The notes beneath the pieces were generated by a model that worked only from the letters and a program-made list of their open reading frames with translations, was not told the origin of the DNA and did not search any database. Positions 1-7,403 of a DNA stretch of 14,919 nucleotides are shown piece after piece. The DNA is from Candidatus Saccharicenans sp. (lineage in GTDB: Bacteria > Acidobacteriota > Aminicenantia > Aminicenantales > Saccharicenantaceae): positions 1 through 14,919 of the forward strand of contig JANLGB010000032.1 in assembly GCA_024653405.1 (NCBI GenBank), given 5' to 3'. How positions within the stretch are numbered: position 1 is the stretch's first letter; each line of letters begins with the position of its first letter. Made by a program: the position numbers and the translations under genes.

Positions 1-2
1 AA

Positions 3-434
3 GAAGTGGCTGGCGAATATGAAGCCCTATTCAATGACCATAAATTGAAACCGGGAAAGCTGACCATTCCCTCGCTTTCGGTCCTGAACCTGATTGCCAG
101 GAGCGGACTCCTGGACGGAGATTTTTTGCTGGTGGATGCCGACCTTGATTATCTCAGCCTGATCGGCGTCCTGGATGGCCTCCCCTACCTTTACCGGCAG
201 AAACAACTCTGGCCGGATAACGAGACCAGCCGGACGACCATCCTGAAAGAAACTGAAAACACAGTGCATTTCATCGAAGATAAGACCAGGAAGAAGCTGG
301 CCACGGTCTATCTCAGGTCGAACCTGGAAAACCCGGTCTGGCTGATGACTGAAATGGAAAAGTTGCTCGGCCTGGAAATAAAAGAGGTGATGAGCGAGAA
401 ACAGTTTCTGGCGCCGCTAGTCGGAGGGCAATGA
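3..434 (+). CDS. PilM-like (GspL-like) actin-fold protein, C-terminal part, 5' end outside window
   Basis: The reading frame is open to the left window edge, so the GTG at position 6 is probably internal and only the last ~143 residues are present. The piece holds an alternating beta pattern (LLVDADLDYLSLIGVLDGLPYL) resembling the phosphate-2 strand region of the actin/ASKHA fold in PilM, where the usual DIG-type motif would be; here it reads DAD, so nucleotide binding may be lost. A later segment (residues ~78-106, TILKETENTV... ATVYLRS) matches the late subdomain of the same fold. Its stop codon overlaps the start of the PilN-like gene (ATGA), as in pilM-pilN operons. PilM is a cytoplasmic partner of the PilN N-terminus. 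Assignment rests on synteny plus this weak fold resemblance; a GspL-type cytoplasmic domain is the main alternative. Confidence 0.6.
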   Translation, partial: EVAGEYEALFNDHKLKPGKLTIPSLSVLNLIARSGLLDGDFLLVDADLDYLSLIGVLDGLPYLYRQKQLWPDNETSRTTILKETENTVHFIEDKTRKKLATVYLRSNLENPVWLMTEMEKLLGLEIKEVMSEKQFLAPLVGGQ

Positions 435-1009
435 TGTCCGGGAGACACAACCGGAACGGCTGGAGCCTGATCCTCAACCTGGCTCGCGCCCCCCGGCGCA
501 ACCGTCGACTTTATCGCTGGCTGCTCGTCGGACTCAGCCTGGGACTGCTGGCAGCGGTGGCCGGGCTGGTACTATTAAACCTGAATGGTCTGACCCGGTT
601 CCACGGCCTGAGGCAGTCTAACCAGGTCCTCAAGGAGAAAAAAGCCAGTCTGGCTTCCGAGACCCGCCAGCTGAGCCGGGAAGTGGAAAACCTGCGGCGT
701 CTTTACCGCGAACCTGTGGACGAGATAAACAGTCTCCTCGACCGGAGGGCTTTTTCCTGGGTCATCTTTTTCAACCGGATGGAAGCTGGACTGCCGCCAG
801 GAAGCTACCTGCTGGCCTTGAATCCACCCACTTCCGTAGCCAGCCGGGAATTCAAGCTGAGGGTAGCCCTGGGCAGCCGGGAAGAACTGGGCCTGCTCAT
901 CAAAAACCTGCAGCTTCAGAATTTCAGCGAGATCAGGGTGCTCAATGAAAATTATCAGAACAATAAATTTCAGGTGGAGATGGTGTTAAAAGATGTCAGC
1001 CTGGAGTGA
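431..1009 (+). CDS. pilN: PilN-like inner-membrane assembly protein
   Basis: A 192-aa bitopic inner-membrane protein of the pilus/secretion alignment subcomplex that links the cytoplasmic PilM-like protein to the periplasmic PilO/PilP partners. Visible in order: a short cytoplasmic tail with the motif NLARAPRRNRR (residues ~16-26), a variant of the INL-x-P segment by which PilN docks into PilM; one transmembrane helix (~30-50); a periplasmic coiled coil (~58-93); the PilN signature INSLLDRRAFSW followed by GLPPGSYLLAL (~99-130); and a C-terminal ferredoxin-like alpha/beta domain. The start ATG overlaps the preceding stop codon and follows GGAGG; a second ATG comes directly after it. Length fits the family. 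It overlaps the next gene by 17 bp, implying translational coupling. Known for the family: PilN and PilO form heterodimers through these periplasmic folds. Confidence 0.83.
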   Translation: MMSGRHNRNGWSLILNLARAPRRNRRLYRWLLVGLSLGLLAAVAGLVLLNLNGLTRFHGLRQSNQVLKEKKASLASETRQLSREVENLRRLYREPVDEINSLLDRRAFSWVIFFNRMEAGLPPGSYLLALNPPTSVASREFKLRVALGSREELGLLIKNLQLQNFSEIRVLNENYQNNKFQVEMVLKDVSLE

Positions 1010-1562
1010 ATTCTTAAATCCAGAAGAAAGGAAACGGCTGTCAGGACTAAGCCTGGCCCTGGCCGTGGCCCTGCTGCTGGTCATCGCCTCTCTTTTCTTC
1101 TGGAGTTACCGGCTTGATGGCCTCAGGGCTGAAGCCAGGCGGCTGACAGCTGAACTGGAAAAAATCGGCGCTCAGAAGGAACAGGCCAGGATAGAATTCC
1201 AGAGCTGGCAGGAAACCCGTAAGGACCTGGAGGAGATGGAAACCACTGCTTTTTACTCCGGGAGCGGAGGCCAGGAAACTTTCCGCCAGGACCTGAGAGA
1301 CCTGTTTAAGCAAGCCGGCTTGCCAGTGCCGGCCATTAGTTATCAGTATGATGATACCGGAAAAAAGCAATTCCGGAGGCTGGCGGCGTCCTTTGCCCTG
1401 AGGTTTTCTTACCCGTCCTTCAAGAGGTTCCTGTACCGGGTGGAGACCTGGCCCCGGCTGCTCGTTATCGATCAGATTAATTTCCAGAAGATTGATAATG
1501 CTTCAGGGGCCCTGGACCTGAGAATCACCCTGTCCGGCTATTACCATGAAAAAGAGAAATAG
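993..1562 (+). CDS. pilO: PilO-like (GspM-like) inner-membrane assembly protein
   Basis: A 189-aa bitopic protein with a short cytoplasmic tail, one transmembrane helix (residues ~18-37), a charged coiled coil (~40-80) and a periplasmic alpha/beta domain. The domain contains the helix-strand pattern typical of PilO ('FRQDLRDLFKQAGL', 'SYPSFKRFLYRVETWPRLLVIDQI'). In type IV pilus systems PilO pairs with PilN and with PilP to span the periplasm; GspM is the type II secretion counterpart. The start ATG lies inside the pilN-like gene and the end overlaps the pilP-like gene, so the three are probably translated in a coupled way from one mRNA. The choice between PilO and GspM is made from synteny, since the two families share this architecture. 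Confidence 0.78.
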   Translation: MSAWSEFLNPEERKRLSGLSLALAVALLLVIASLFFWSYRLDGLRAEARRLTAELEKIGAQKEQARIEFQSWQETRKDLEEMETTAFYSGSGGQETFRQDLRDLFKQAGLPVPAISYQYDDTGKKQFRRLAASFALRFSYPSFKRFLYRVETWPRLLVIDQINFQKIDNASGALDLRITLSGYYHEKEK

Positions 1563-2067
1563 AATTCCAATCGAGAGGGCTACGAGCCGGCGGCTGCTGG
1601 CCGGTTTTCTGGTTATCCTGCTTTTTATTCCGGTGGCCGCTAAAGCCATGGCTCCCGGTCCGCAGGCCAATAAATCTGCAGCAGAAGCCAGGGCTGTGAG
1701 CTCATTCATCAAGAAAGAGCTGTTGACGAGATTGAAACCGGAAATGGCCAGTGTCAAACGGGATCCATTCCGACCGGTCCCGGCCGGGGGGCCGAGAATG
1801 GCAGTACCAAGGGCGGTGCCTTCAGAAACCGACAACCGCCCGCCAAAGCCTGTCTCCATCCTGGAAAAACTGAGTCTCAGTTGCTCTGGTCTGGTGACTT
1901 CGGGCAATAAAAAGATAGCCCTGATTCTGGTTGACGGCCAGGCCATTACCCTGGCCGAAGGGGAGGAGTTAATTCCCGGCATCAGGCTGACAAAAATATC
2001 CGCCGATGAGGTCATTTTCCAGGATGACCAGGGCAATTCCAGGAAGGTCCGGGTAAAGGAGAGATAG
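1546..2067 (+). CDS. PilP-like (GspC-like) periplasmic linker protein with HR-type domain
   Basis: A 173-aa exported protein. A basic N-terminus and hydrophobic stretch (residues ~17-33) end in AAKA, giving either a cleaved signal peptide or an anchor. There is no lipobox cysteine, unlike classical PilP, which is a lipoprotein. A flexible, proline-rich linker contains the motif KRDPFRP (~71-77), typical of PilP and GspC, followed by a small beta domain (~108-171) with the pattern 'CSGLVTSGNKKIALILVDG' and 'LAEGEELIPGIRLTKIS', matching the homology-region domain that contacts the secretin N0 domain. It sits 1 nt upstream of the secretin gene, exactly where PilP is found relative to PilQ. Inferred role: connecting the inner-membrane PilN/PilO complex to the outer-membrane channel. 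Confidence 0.75.
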   Translation: MKKRNRIPIERATSRRLLAGFLVILLFIPVAAKAMAPGPQANKSAAEARAVSSFIKKELLTRLKPEMASVKRDPFRPVPAGGPRMAVPRAVPSETDNRPPKPVSILEKLSLSCSGLVTSGNKKIALILVDGQAITLAEGEELIPGIRLTKISADEVIFQDDQGNSRKVRVKER

Positions 2068-2068
2068 G

Positions 2069-4213
2069 ATGAAAAAGATGGTTTGGGCCAAGATAAGGTG
2101 GTTGGGTCTGGTCCTGCTTCTGGGGAGCAGCCTGGCCTGCGTGTCTTTCAGCCCCGCTTACAAGCAGGGCAACCAGGCCGAAATGAACAAGGATTATGAT
2201 GAGGCCATCAAGTATTACGAGCAGGCCTTGATTCAAAACCCCAAGGAAACGGTTTACCGCCTGGCCCTGTTCCGGGCCAAGGCCGCGGCGGCCATCAGCT
2301 CGGTGGAAAAGGCCAGGCAACTTCTCAGCGAGGGCCAAAAAGATGAAGCCCTCAATGCCTACAAGAAAGCCCTGTCTTACGACCCCAGCAACCGGCTGAT
2401 CCTGGAGGAGTACCGGAAGGTGGCCGGCTTGAAACCACCAGTTGAGGAGAAAAGGCGGGAAATTGTAATCGAGCAGCCGGTCAAATTGAAAGCTCCGGCC
2501 GAGAAGCTCAAGCTGAGATTTACCGACGCTTCCCTCAAAGCAATTTTCCAGGCTGTCGGCCGGTTCACTGGCATCAATTTTCTGTTTGATGAGCAGTTCC
2601 GCGACCTCCCGGTCAGCATCGACCTGACCGACATGACCCTGGAGCAGGGTCTTAATTCGCTCTGCCTGAGCGGCCGGGCTTTTTACCGGATTATCGACGA
2701 AAAAACGGTCATCATCGTTCCGGACAATCCCCAGAAGCGCAATCAATATGAAATCAATGCCATCAAGACCATCTATCTTTCCAACCTGAACGCCCAGGAT
2801 GTCCAGAACTCGCTGGTCTCTATTTTGAGAACGCAGTATAAAGCTCCAACCATCATCGTGGATAAAAACCGCAACTCCATAACCATAAGGGACAACCCGC
2901 GGATTGTGGCCCTGGCCGAGAAGATGCTCCGCAGCTGGGACAAGCCCAAGGGCGAGGTGGTGATTGACCTGGAAATCATGGAGGTTTCCAGGCAGAAACT
3001 GCAGACCCTGGGGACGCAATTCGGTCAGAGTTATGCTGGCCTCAGGTACACCGGGGCCGAACTGCCCGAAAGCGGCTGGCTACCACTAGAAGGCATAGAT
3101 TTCTCCCTGGCTGGAAATTACCAGATCACCCTGCCCTCGGTGCTGCTGCAATTCCTGGAAACCGATACTGACACTAAGATCATTGCCCAGCCCAGGTTGC
3201 GGGGAGTGGACTCCGAGCAGATCAATTACATGGTCGGGCAGAAAGTACCCATTCCCCAGACTACCTTTTCGCCGATCGCCGCCGGCGGCGTCAGCCAGCA
3301 GCCGATTGTTTCCTACACCTACCAGGATGTGGGCATCGAAGTCAATATCAAGCCTCGCCTTCACCAGGAAAAAGAGGTCAGCCTGGAGCTGGAAATAAAA
3401 ATCACTTCGATCGGCGGCAAGGGCATTGCCGACATCCCGATAATTTCCACCCGCGAAGTGAAAAATGTAATCAGGCTTAGGGATGGAGAAACCAACCTGC
3501 TGGCCGGGTTGCTCCGGGACGAAGAGAGAAAGTCACTCAAGGGCATCGCCGGGCTAAAAAACCTGCCTATCCTGGGCAACCTGTTTTCCAGCACTGACCG
3601 GACGGTGGAGCAGACCGATGTGATCCTGACCATCACCCCGCACATTATCAGGACGATGCCACTCACCGATGAAGACGGCAAGCCGCTGTGGATAGATAAT
3701 GAAGCCATGGCCTTCAGCACAGCTCAGGCCGGAGTGCCGGAAGAAGTCATGGTCAGCGAGGAAGAAATTACCCCAGAAGCTATGGCCGAAGCCGGCCCGG
3801 GGATGAGCACCATCAGTTTTATGCCGGGGCGGGCTGAAGTTCCGGTAAAGAATACTTTCAATGTCACCCTGGAGTTGAATTCCCCGGCAGATATTACATC
3901 TCTTTCAATGAACCTGAGTTTCGACCCCAAGCTGCTGCGGCTGAGGGAAATCCAGAGGGGCGATCTGGTGGCCCAGCTGGGAGGCCGGGGTTCTTTCCTG
4001 CAGAATATCAGCCCGGGCGGAGGGGTAGCGGTGGTGGGCTTTTCCTCTCCTTCGCCGGCTACCGGCGTCAGGTCGGGCAGCCTGGCCACTCTGGTCTTTG
4101 AGACTTTAGCGGCTGGGGAAACCCGGGTGGTAATAGCCTCGGTGCAGGCTCTGGGGGTCCAGGGCCGGCCGGTAAGCTTGGCCGGCGGCGAGCTGGAAGT
4201 CATAATACGCTAA
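2069..4213 (+). CDS. PilQ/GspD-family secretin with N-terminal TPRs and C-terminal cohesin-like domain
   Basis: A 714-aa outer-membrane channel protein. Domains by reading: signal sequence with possible lipidation at Cys24 (SLAC; position -3 is atypical); tetratricopeptide-like helices (~31-115, e.g. 'DYDEAIKYYEQALIQNP' and 'KDEALNAYKKALSYDPSN'); an STN domain (~145-217); one secretin N1 repeat (~228-292); the secretin beta-barrel core (~295-528) with VGQKVPIPQTT, 'YQDVGIEVNIKPRL', 'IIST REV' and 'GLKNLPILGNLF' signatures; an acidic linker; and a cohesin-like domain (~579-714) with 'FNVTLELNS', 'SLSMNLSFDPKLLRL' and 'GSLATLVFETL'. AAAGGAG at 2055-2061 lies 7 nt before the ATG, the strongest ribosome site in the operon. 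It ends the operon; I see no clear terminator after it. Whether it serves pilus extrusion or protein secretion cannot be decided from this window. Confidence 0.92.
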   Translation: MKKMVWAKIRWLGLVLLLGSSLACVSFSPAYKQGNQAEMNKDYDEAIKYYEQALIQNPKETVYRLALFRAKAAAAISSVEKARQLLSEGQKDEALNAYKKALSYDPSNRLILEEYRKVAGLKPPVEEKRREIVIEQPVKLKAPAEKLKLRFTDASLKAIFQAVGRFTGINFLFDEQFRDLPVSIDLTDMTLEQGLNSLCLSGRAFYRIIDEKTVIIVPDNPQKRNQYEINAIKTIYLSNLNAQDVQNSLVSILRTQYKAPTIIVDKNRNSITIRDNPRIVALAEKMLRSWDKPKGEVVIDLEIMEVSRQKLQTLGTQFGQSYAGLRYTGAELPESGWLPLEGIDFSLAGNYQITLPSVLLQFLETDTDTKIIAQPRLRGVDSEQINYMVGQKVPIPQTTFSPIAAGGVSQQPIVSYTYQDVGIEVNIKPRLHQEKEVSLELEIKITSIGGKGIADIPIISTREVKNVIRLRDGETNLLAGLLRDEERKSLKGIAGLKNLPILGNLFSSTDRTVEQTDVILTITPHIIRTMPLTDEDGKPLWIDNEAMAFSTAQAGVPEEVMVSEEEITPEAMAEAGPGMSTISFMPGRAEVPVKNTFNVTLELNSPADITSLSMNLSFDPKLLRLREIQRGDLVAQLGGRGSFLQNISPGGGVAVVGFSSPSPATGVRSGSLATLVFETLAAGETRVVIASVQALGVQGRPVSLAGGELEVIIR

Positions 4214-4324
4214 TCCTGAATATTCCCCCCTGCCATCTGCCGGATAAAGCGAGGAAAAGTAGGTCCGCGGTCTTCTTGAATTAATCTGAGCTTGGCCGGC
4301 ATTCGGTTTCCTGTCATTGTAAGA

Positions 4325-4330
4325 TATAAT
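4325..4330 (+). promoter_or_regulatory. Possible -10 element for the MoaD-like gene
   Basis: A perfect TATAAT occurs about 95 bp before the MoaD-like start, in the 209-bp spacer after the secretin gene. With a 17-bp spacer the -35 would be TTCGGT, which matches the consensus only in its first two bases, and there is no extended -10 TG. It would let the sulfur-carrier gene be expressed apart from the pilus operon. The rest of this spacer shows no strong hairpin or terminator. Confidence 0.35.
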
Positions 4331-4422
4331 AAACAGGTTGGCCTGGAGGCTTAATAGGAGGATTTGGGTAAAATAGAATTTTATCTCCCGGCCATTAGGT
4401 TCGGTGGAGGAGACAGACTCTG

Positions 4423-4701
4423 TTGGTAAGAATCAAAGTCAAGTTTTTTGCCTATTTCAGGGAAGTGTTCGGCGCCAGGGAGAAGGAGCTGGCGGTAGAA
4501 AAGGGCACGACCCTGGCTGAGCTGCTACAGAAGGTCATAGAGACGCCGCAGCAGGAAAAGGAGCTTCTGGCCGGAGGCCGGCTCAAGCCCCAGGTGGTGA
4601 TCATGATTAACGGGTCAGTCGTGCCCCCGGAGGCTTTAGAATCGAGGCGGCTGGAGGATAACTCGGTGGTGGCTGTCTTCCCGATGATGGGTGGCGGCTG
4701 A
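4423..4701 (+). CDS. MoaD/ThiS-family ubiquitin-like sulfur-carrier protein
   Basis: A 92-aa beta-grasp protein. The pattern 'KVKFFAYFREVFGAREKEL', then 'TTLAELLQKV', 'VVIMINGSVV' and 'LEDNSVVAVFPMMGGG' is characteristic of MoaD. Proteins of this family end in Gly-Gly, which is adenylated by an MoeB/ThiF-type E1-like enzyme and converted to a thiocarboxylate; here the tail is three glycines. In molybdopterin synthase the thiocarboxylate donates sulfur to the dithiolene. The start is TTG; GGTGGAGGAGA (4402-4412) ends about 10 nt upstream and no in-frame ATG or GTG lies near. No MoaE, MoeB or molybdoenzyme gene is nearby, so partner and pathway are open: molybdenum or tungsten cofactor, thiamine (ThiS) and other sulfur transfer are all possible. 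Confidence 0.82.
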   Translation: MVRIKVKFFAYFREVFGAREKELAVEKGTTLAELLQKVIETPQQEKELLAGGRLKPQVVIMINGSVVPPEALESRRLEDNSVVAVFPMMGGG

Positions 4702-4736
4702 AACATTCAGTTCGTATCATCCCTTCTAAACGGGGG

Positions 4737-4775
4737 ACACAATACTCGTTTACCGTATTTTCGTGTGATTTTTTT
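4737..4775 (+). terminator. Probable intrinsic terminator after the MoaD-like gene
   Basis: ACACAATAC (4737-4745) pairs with GTATT (4755-4759) and, past a 3-nt bulge, GTGT (4763-4766), giving a 9-bp bulged stem with a 9-nt loop. A run of seven T (4769-4775) follows two bases later. The stem is AT-rich, so strength is uncertain. Its left arm is part of the 20-bp inverted repeat. Confidence 0.45.
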
Positions 4776-5175
4776 GATTGATTCACCTGGCTTGAGCCTG
4801 CTTAATGGTCATTGTGGTAAGCTAACTCCTTTCCTAAGTTGTTAATAACCAAAGAGTCCTTGCCACATTTCTTTTTCACCGCACTTTTGGCTGAAGAGCC
4901 ATAAAAAGATTGTCATCAATGAATCAATTAAGATTAAGAATAGCCGTACTTGAATGGGATGGATTTTACCAGACTGGCTAGGTGTCCGGAGTAATAAGGC
5001 GAGAGGTGTCGGCCTGCCTGCCATTGCTACCAGGTCTGCCCGGCCTTTTTATTTCGGGCTGGGGATGCCCAACTTTCTTGCTAATTAATCTTGCTCCTGG
5101 CCAGAAGAGTCGAAAGCGGCCCATCCGTTATCTTTTCTTTCTGGATTAGGACCTGGAAAATCTATTCTGCTTGGC

Positions 5176-5206
5176 AAAAAAATTGGGGAATGAGTATTGT
5201 GTCCCC
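5176..5206 (-). terminator. Possible intrinsic terminator after the radical SAM gene
   Basis: On the minus strand GGGGA (complement of 5202-5206) can pair with TCCCC (complement of 5185-5189) across a 12-nt loop, followed by AA and seven T (complement of 5176-5182). The stem is short but GC-rich, and it lies just past the radical SAM stop codon. Its upstream arm is part of the right-hand inverted repeat. Confidence 0.4.
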
Positions 5207-5227
5207 CGTTTCTGGGCTTGCGGGGAG

Positions 5228-6610
5228 TCAGGTTAGCTGGGACTGTAAAGCCTGAAGCTCGGCTGCGTAGCTCTCCATGAATTTTCTGATGGTCGTTTTG
5301 GCGAAAAGCCCGATGGCGGCATAATGAAAATGCAGCGTGGCCAAGTGCCTCAGGATATATTTCCAGGAATAAAACCGAGCCATGGCTTTGAAGGTCTCAA
5401 CCTGGAGGGTAAGCGGAGTCAGAAGTGCCGGTTTGTGCACCACGTGGTGGGCATCATATTTGCTCCAGTCCCTGTGCAACAACCGCTGGTTCTCCATCAG
5501 GTCATAAAACAGCGGTGTTCCAGGCAGCGGAGTTAGAATCAGGAACTGGACCGTGTCTATTCCGTGCTTCCTGGCAAATTCGGTCGTCTTCCGGATAGTG
5601 TCCAGGTTATCGGTATCAGCGCCCAGGACGAACATCCCGTGGATATGAATGCCGTAATTTTTGAGGGTCCTGATGCAGGCGATTATATCTTCCAGACCCT
5701 GTTTCTTGTTGTAAGCCTGGAGGGTGGCCGGGTTGATGGACTCAAAGCCGATGTAGAGGGTATGGCATCCAGAATCAGCCAGCAACCGGACCAGCTCAGT
5801 ATCCTTAGCCACGTCCACTCTGACCTGGGTCGACCAGCACATCTTGATCTTTTCGGCCAGGATTCCCCTGAGTATTTCTTTGGTCCGGCCGGGGTCGGCG
5901 GCAAAGTTGTCATCGACGATGAACTTGGTGGCTCTGGAGACCAAAGCGGCCCGCTTTAGCTCACGGAGCGTGGCTTCGATTGACTTAAAACGGTATTTCC
6001 GGCCGAACATCTGGATGACTGAACAAAAACGGCAACCGTAAGGACAACCTCTAGAAGTAGATATTGGGTAGATATTAGAAGGTTTCCACCTGTGAACCAG
6101 GGACAGGTCCGGCTCGGGCAGGCTGTCCAGGTCCTGGATTAATTCGCCCTGAGGATTATGGTAATTCTCCCCATCTTTTCCCCGGTAGGACAAGCCCCTA
6201 ATAGCGGCCAGAGCCGGTTTACCTTTTTCTAAGTGCTCTAACAATTCCAGTAGCGAATTTTCTCCCTCTCCCCGAATCACAAAATCGGCATGGTCCAGGG
6301 CCTCCTCGGCCAGGAAAGTCACGTGTGGACCACCCATGACTACGGGAATACCCAGAGCTCTGATCCGGTCGGCGATAGCATAGGCCCTGACGGCAGTTGA
6401 GGTTATGGTAGAGATACCGACCAGGTCAGAACTTTCTATGAAAGACCAGTCCGGCTCGGCCACGTCTTCCACGAAGACCCTGGTTTTATAGCCTCTGTCT
6501 CTGACCATGGTTGACAGCAGGACCGCCCCCAGTCGGGGTAGTGGAAACTTGCTGAAGATATGAAGTCCGGGTGAGCCGGCTTCGAGGAATGAGATTTTTT
6601 TGATAATCAT
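5228..6610 (-). CDS. B12-binding-domain radical SAM protein
   Basis: A 460-aa cytoplasmic enzyme. An N-terminal Rossmann-type cobalamin-binding-like domain (~1-130) contains 'LVGISTITSTAVRAYAIADRIR', 'PVVMGGPHVTF' and 'FVIRGEGENSLLELLE'; the DxHxxG cobalt-ligand motif is absent, as in many class B radical SAM enzymes. The radical SAM core (~180-370) has the [4Fe-4S] motif GCPYGCRFC with Cys189, Cys193 and Cys196, then 'FIVDDNFAADP', 'LYIGFESINPATL' and 'ILTPLPGTPLF'. A C-terminal helical extension follows. Relatives include methyltransferases and cyclases such as HpnP/HpnJ-type and BchE-like proteins; sequence alone does not reveal the substrate. The ATG is the first in frame but no good Shine-Dalgarno precedes it (AGGAAAAGG is ~20 nt away), so expression may be leaderless-like or the start may differ. 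It has no operon partner: spacers of more than 500 bp lie on both sides. Confidence 0.88.
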   Translation of the reverse strand: MIIKKISFLEAGSPGLHIFSKFPLPRLGAVLLSTMVRDRGYKTRVFVEDVAEPDWSFIESSDLVGISTITSTAVRAYAIADRIRALGIPVVMGGPHVTFLAEEALDHADFVIRGEGENSLLELLEHLEKGKPALAAIRGLSYRGKDGENYHNPQGELIQDLDSLPEPDLSLVHRWKPSNIYPISTSRGCPYGCRFCSVIQMFGRKYRFKSIEATLRELKRAALVSRATKFIVDDNFAADPGRTKEILRGILAEKIKMCWSTQVRVDVAKDTELVRLLADSGCHTLYIGFESINPATLQAYNKKQGLEDIIACIRTLKNYGIHIHGMFVLGADTDNLDTIRKTTEFARKHGIDTVQFLILTPLPGTPLFYDLMENQRLLHRDWSKYDAHHVVHKPALLTPLTLQVETFKAMARFYSWKYILRHLATLHFHYAAIGLFAKTTIRKFMESYAAELQALQSQLT

Positions 6611-7403
6611 GATTTTTGCGGCTTGGAAAGCCTTTTCCTTTCAAAAGATCACTGGGGATAACAACCTGATTTCTGGCTCTGAGATGTCTAAGGTCAGAAT
6701 TTGCTGACAGAACGTTCTTCTAAGTGGCGGTTAAAATAGAAAAAAGTACTCTACCGGCCAGGCCGCTTTTTCTGTGGTGGGAATCAAACATAACCTCAAC
6801 CCAGTCTATCTTTAATAACAGCTAGCTAGAAGTCGCTGCTTCAACCCTGAACCAGCTTTCCCCTGCTTAATCTCAATATATGCTCTTAATATCAGCAAGT
6901 CAAGTAAATGTCTAGCTTCAGGACATTAGCGACAACCCCCTTCTGATTTTCTGGTAGAAAGTCCTTCTTATCTTTCATTTCTAAGGGCAGGCAGACGAGT
7001 CAGCCCAAGACCAAAACTGTTATTTCCCTTAGTAGAAGAGCAATTGATGTTCAACCCCACCCGGGAGGTTCTAAGATATCACAAATCTATCTGACCCAGC
7101 ACCTAAAATAAAGCCGGAGGCAAATTGTCTTCTCTTTTTTAATAACTAAATCGGATCAAAAATTGAGCTTCTTGATGTGGAAAGCAACACATATGCTCAG
7201 ATTTTTTTGGCTGGGTAGAAAGGCCTGGTTAGCCTGGGATAAGGTTAATAATAAAGCACAACGAGTGGTTTCCCTCAACTCCGATAGCAGAGAAGATAAA
7301 GACACCTGAAAATATCTCCCCACTCCTAAACCTGGATGAGAAGCTTACCTGCTGGTCGAAACTGCCAGTATCAACCGTTGAATTGAGGAAAACTAATTTC
7401 CCC
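6611..7403. other. 793-bp intergenic region without a convincing gene
   Basis: No frame gives a recognisable protein, and the stretch is visibly more AT-rich than the flanking genes. It holds small dyads only: GTCAG-6 nt-CTGAC at 6693-6708, ~85 bp upstream of the radical SAM start and a possible operator or promoter-region site; CGGCC-A-GGCCG followed by T5 at 6755-6771, a weak plus-strand terminator-like signal with no plus-strand gene before it; and AATGTC-9 nt-GACATT at 6907-6927. A TTGAGG/CCTCAA dyad at 7383-7407 spans the stop codon of the VWFA-related gene but lacks a T-tract. I found no tRNA-like or riboswitch-like fold by eye; a small RNA or decayed gene is not excluded. Confidence 0.5.

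Larger units (their letters stand above)
4728..5211. repeat. 484-bp gene-free segment bounded by perfect 20-bp inverted repeats with GGGGACAC core
   Basis: Positions 4728-4747 (AAACGGGGGACACAATACTC) and 5192-5211 are exact reverse complements; pairing breaks just outside and is only patchy inside. The outer flanks share at most a CT dinucleotide, so no convincing target duplication is seen. The interior has no recognisable protein in any frame. It holds a small hairpin at 4885-4906 (GGCT-GAAG-AGCC) and a 9-bp inverted pair near 4776-4784 and 4919-4927. The segment lies between the convergent MoaD-like and radical SAM genes. It could be a small non-autonomous element, a pair of REP-like sequences, or the remnant of a REP-associated transposase locus that has lost its gene. 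The GGGGACAC core recurs at 12991-13068. Confidence 0.6.

Noticed and set aside
2012..3019. 335-aa minus-strand open frame across the secretin gene
   Set aside because: It is antisense to a clear secretin coding sequence, has low-complexity composition with no domain, and follows from the codon bias of the real gene.
4842..5024. 60-aa minus-strand frame inside the inverted-repeat segment
   Set aside because: No recognisable motif and no ribosome site. It does not resemble a transposase, so I do not count it as cargo of the element.
5204..5225. CCCCG-12 nt-CGGGG hairpin between the right inverted repeat and the radical SAM stop
   Set aside because: No T-run directly follows on either strand. 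The GGGGA/TCCCC stem with seven T next to it is the better terminator candidate.
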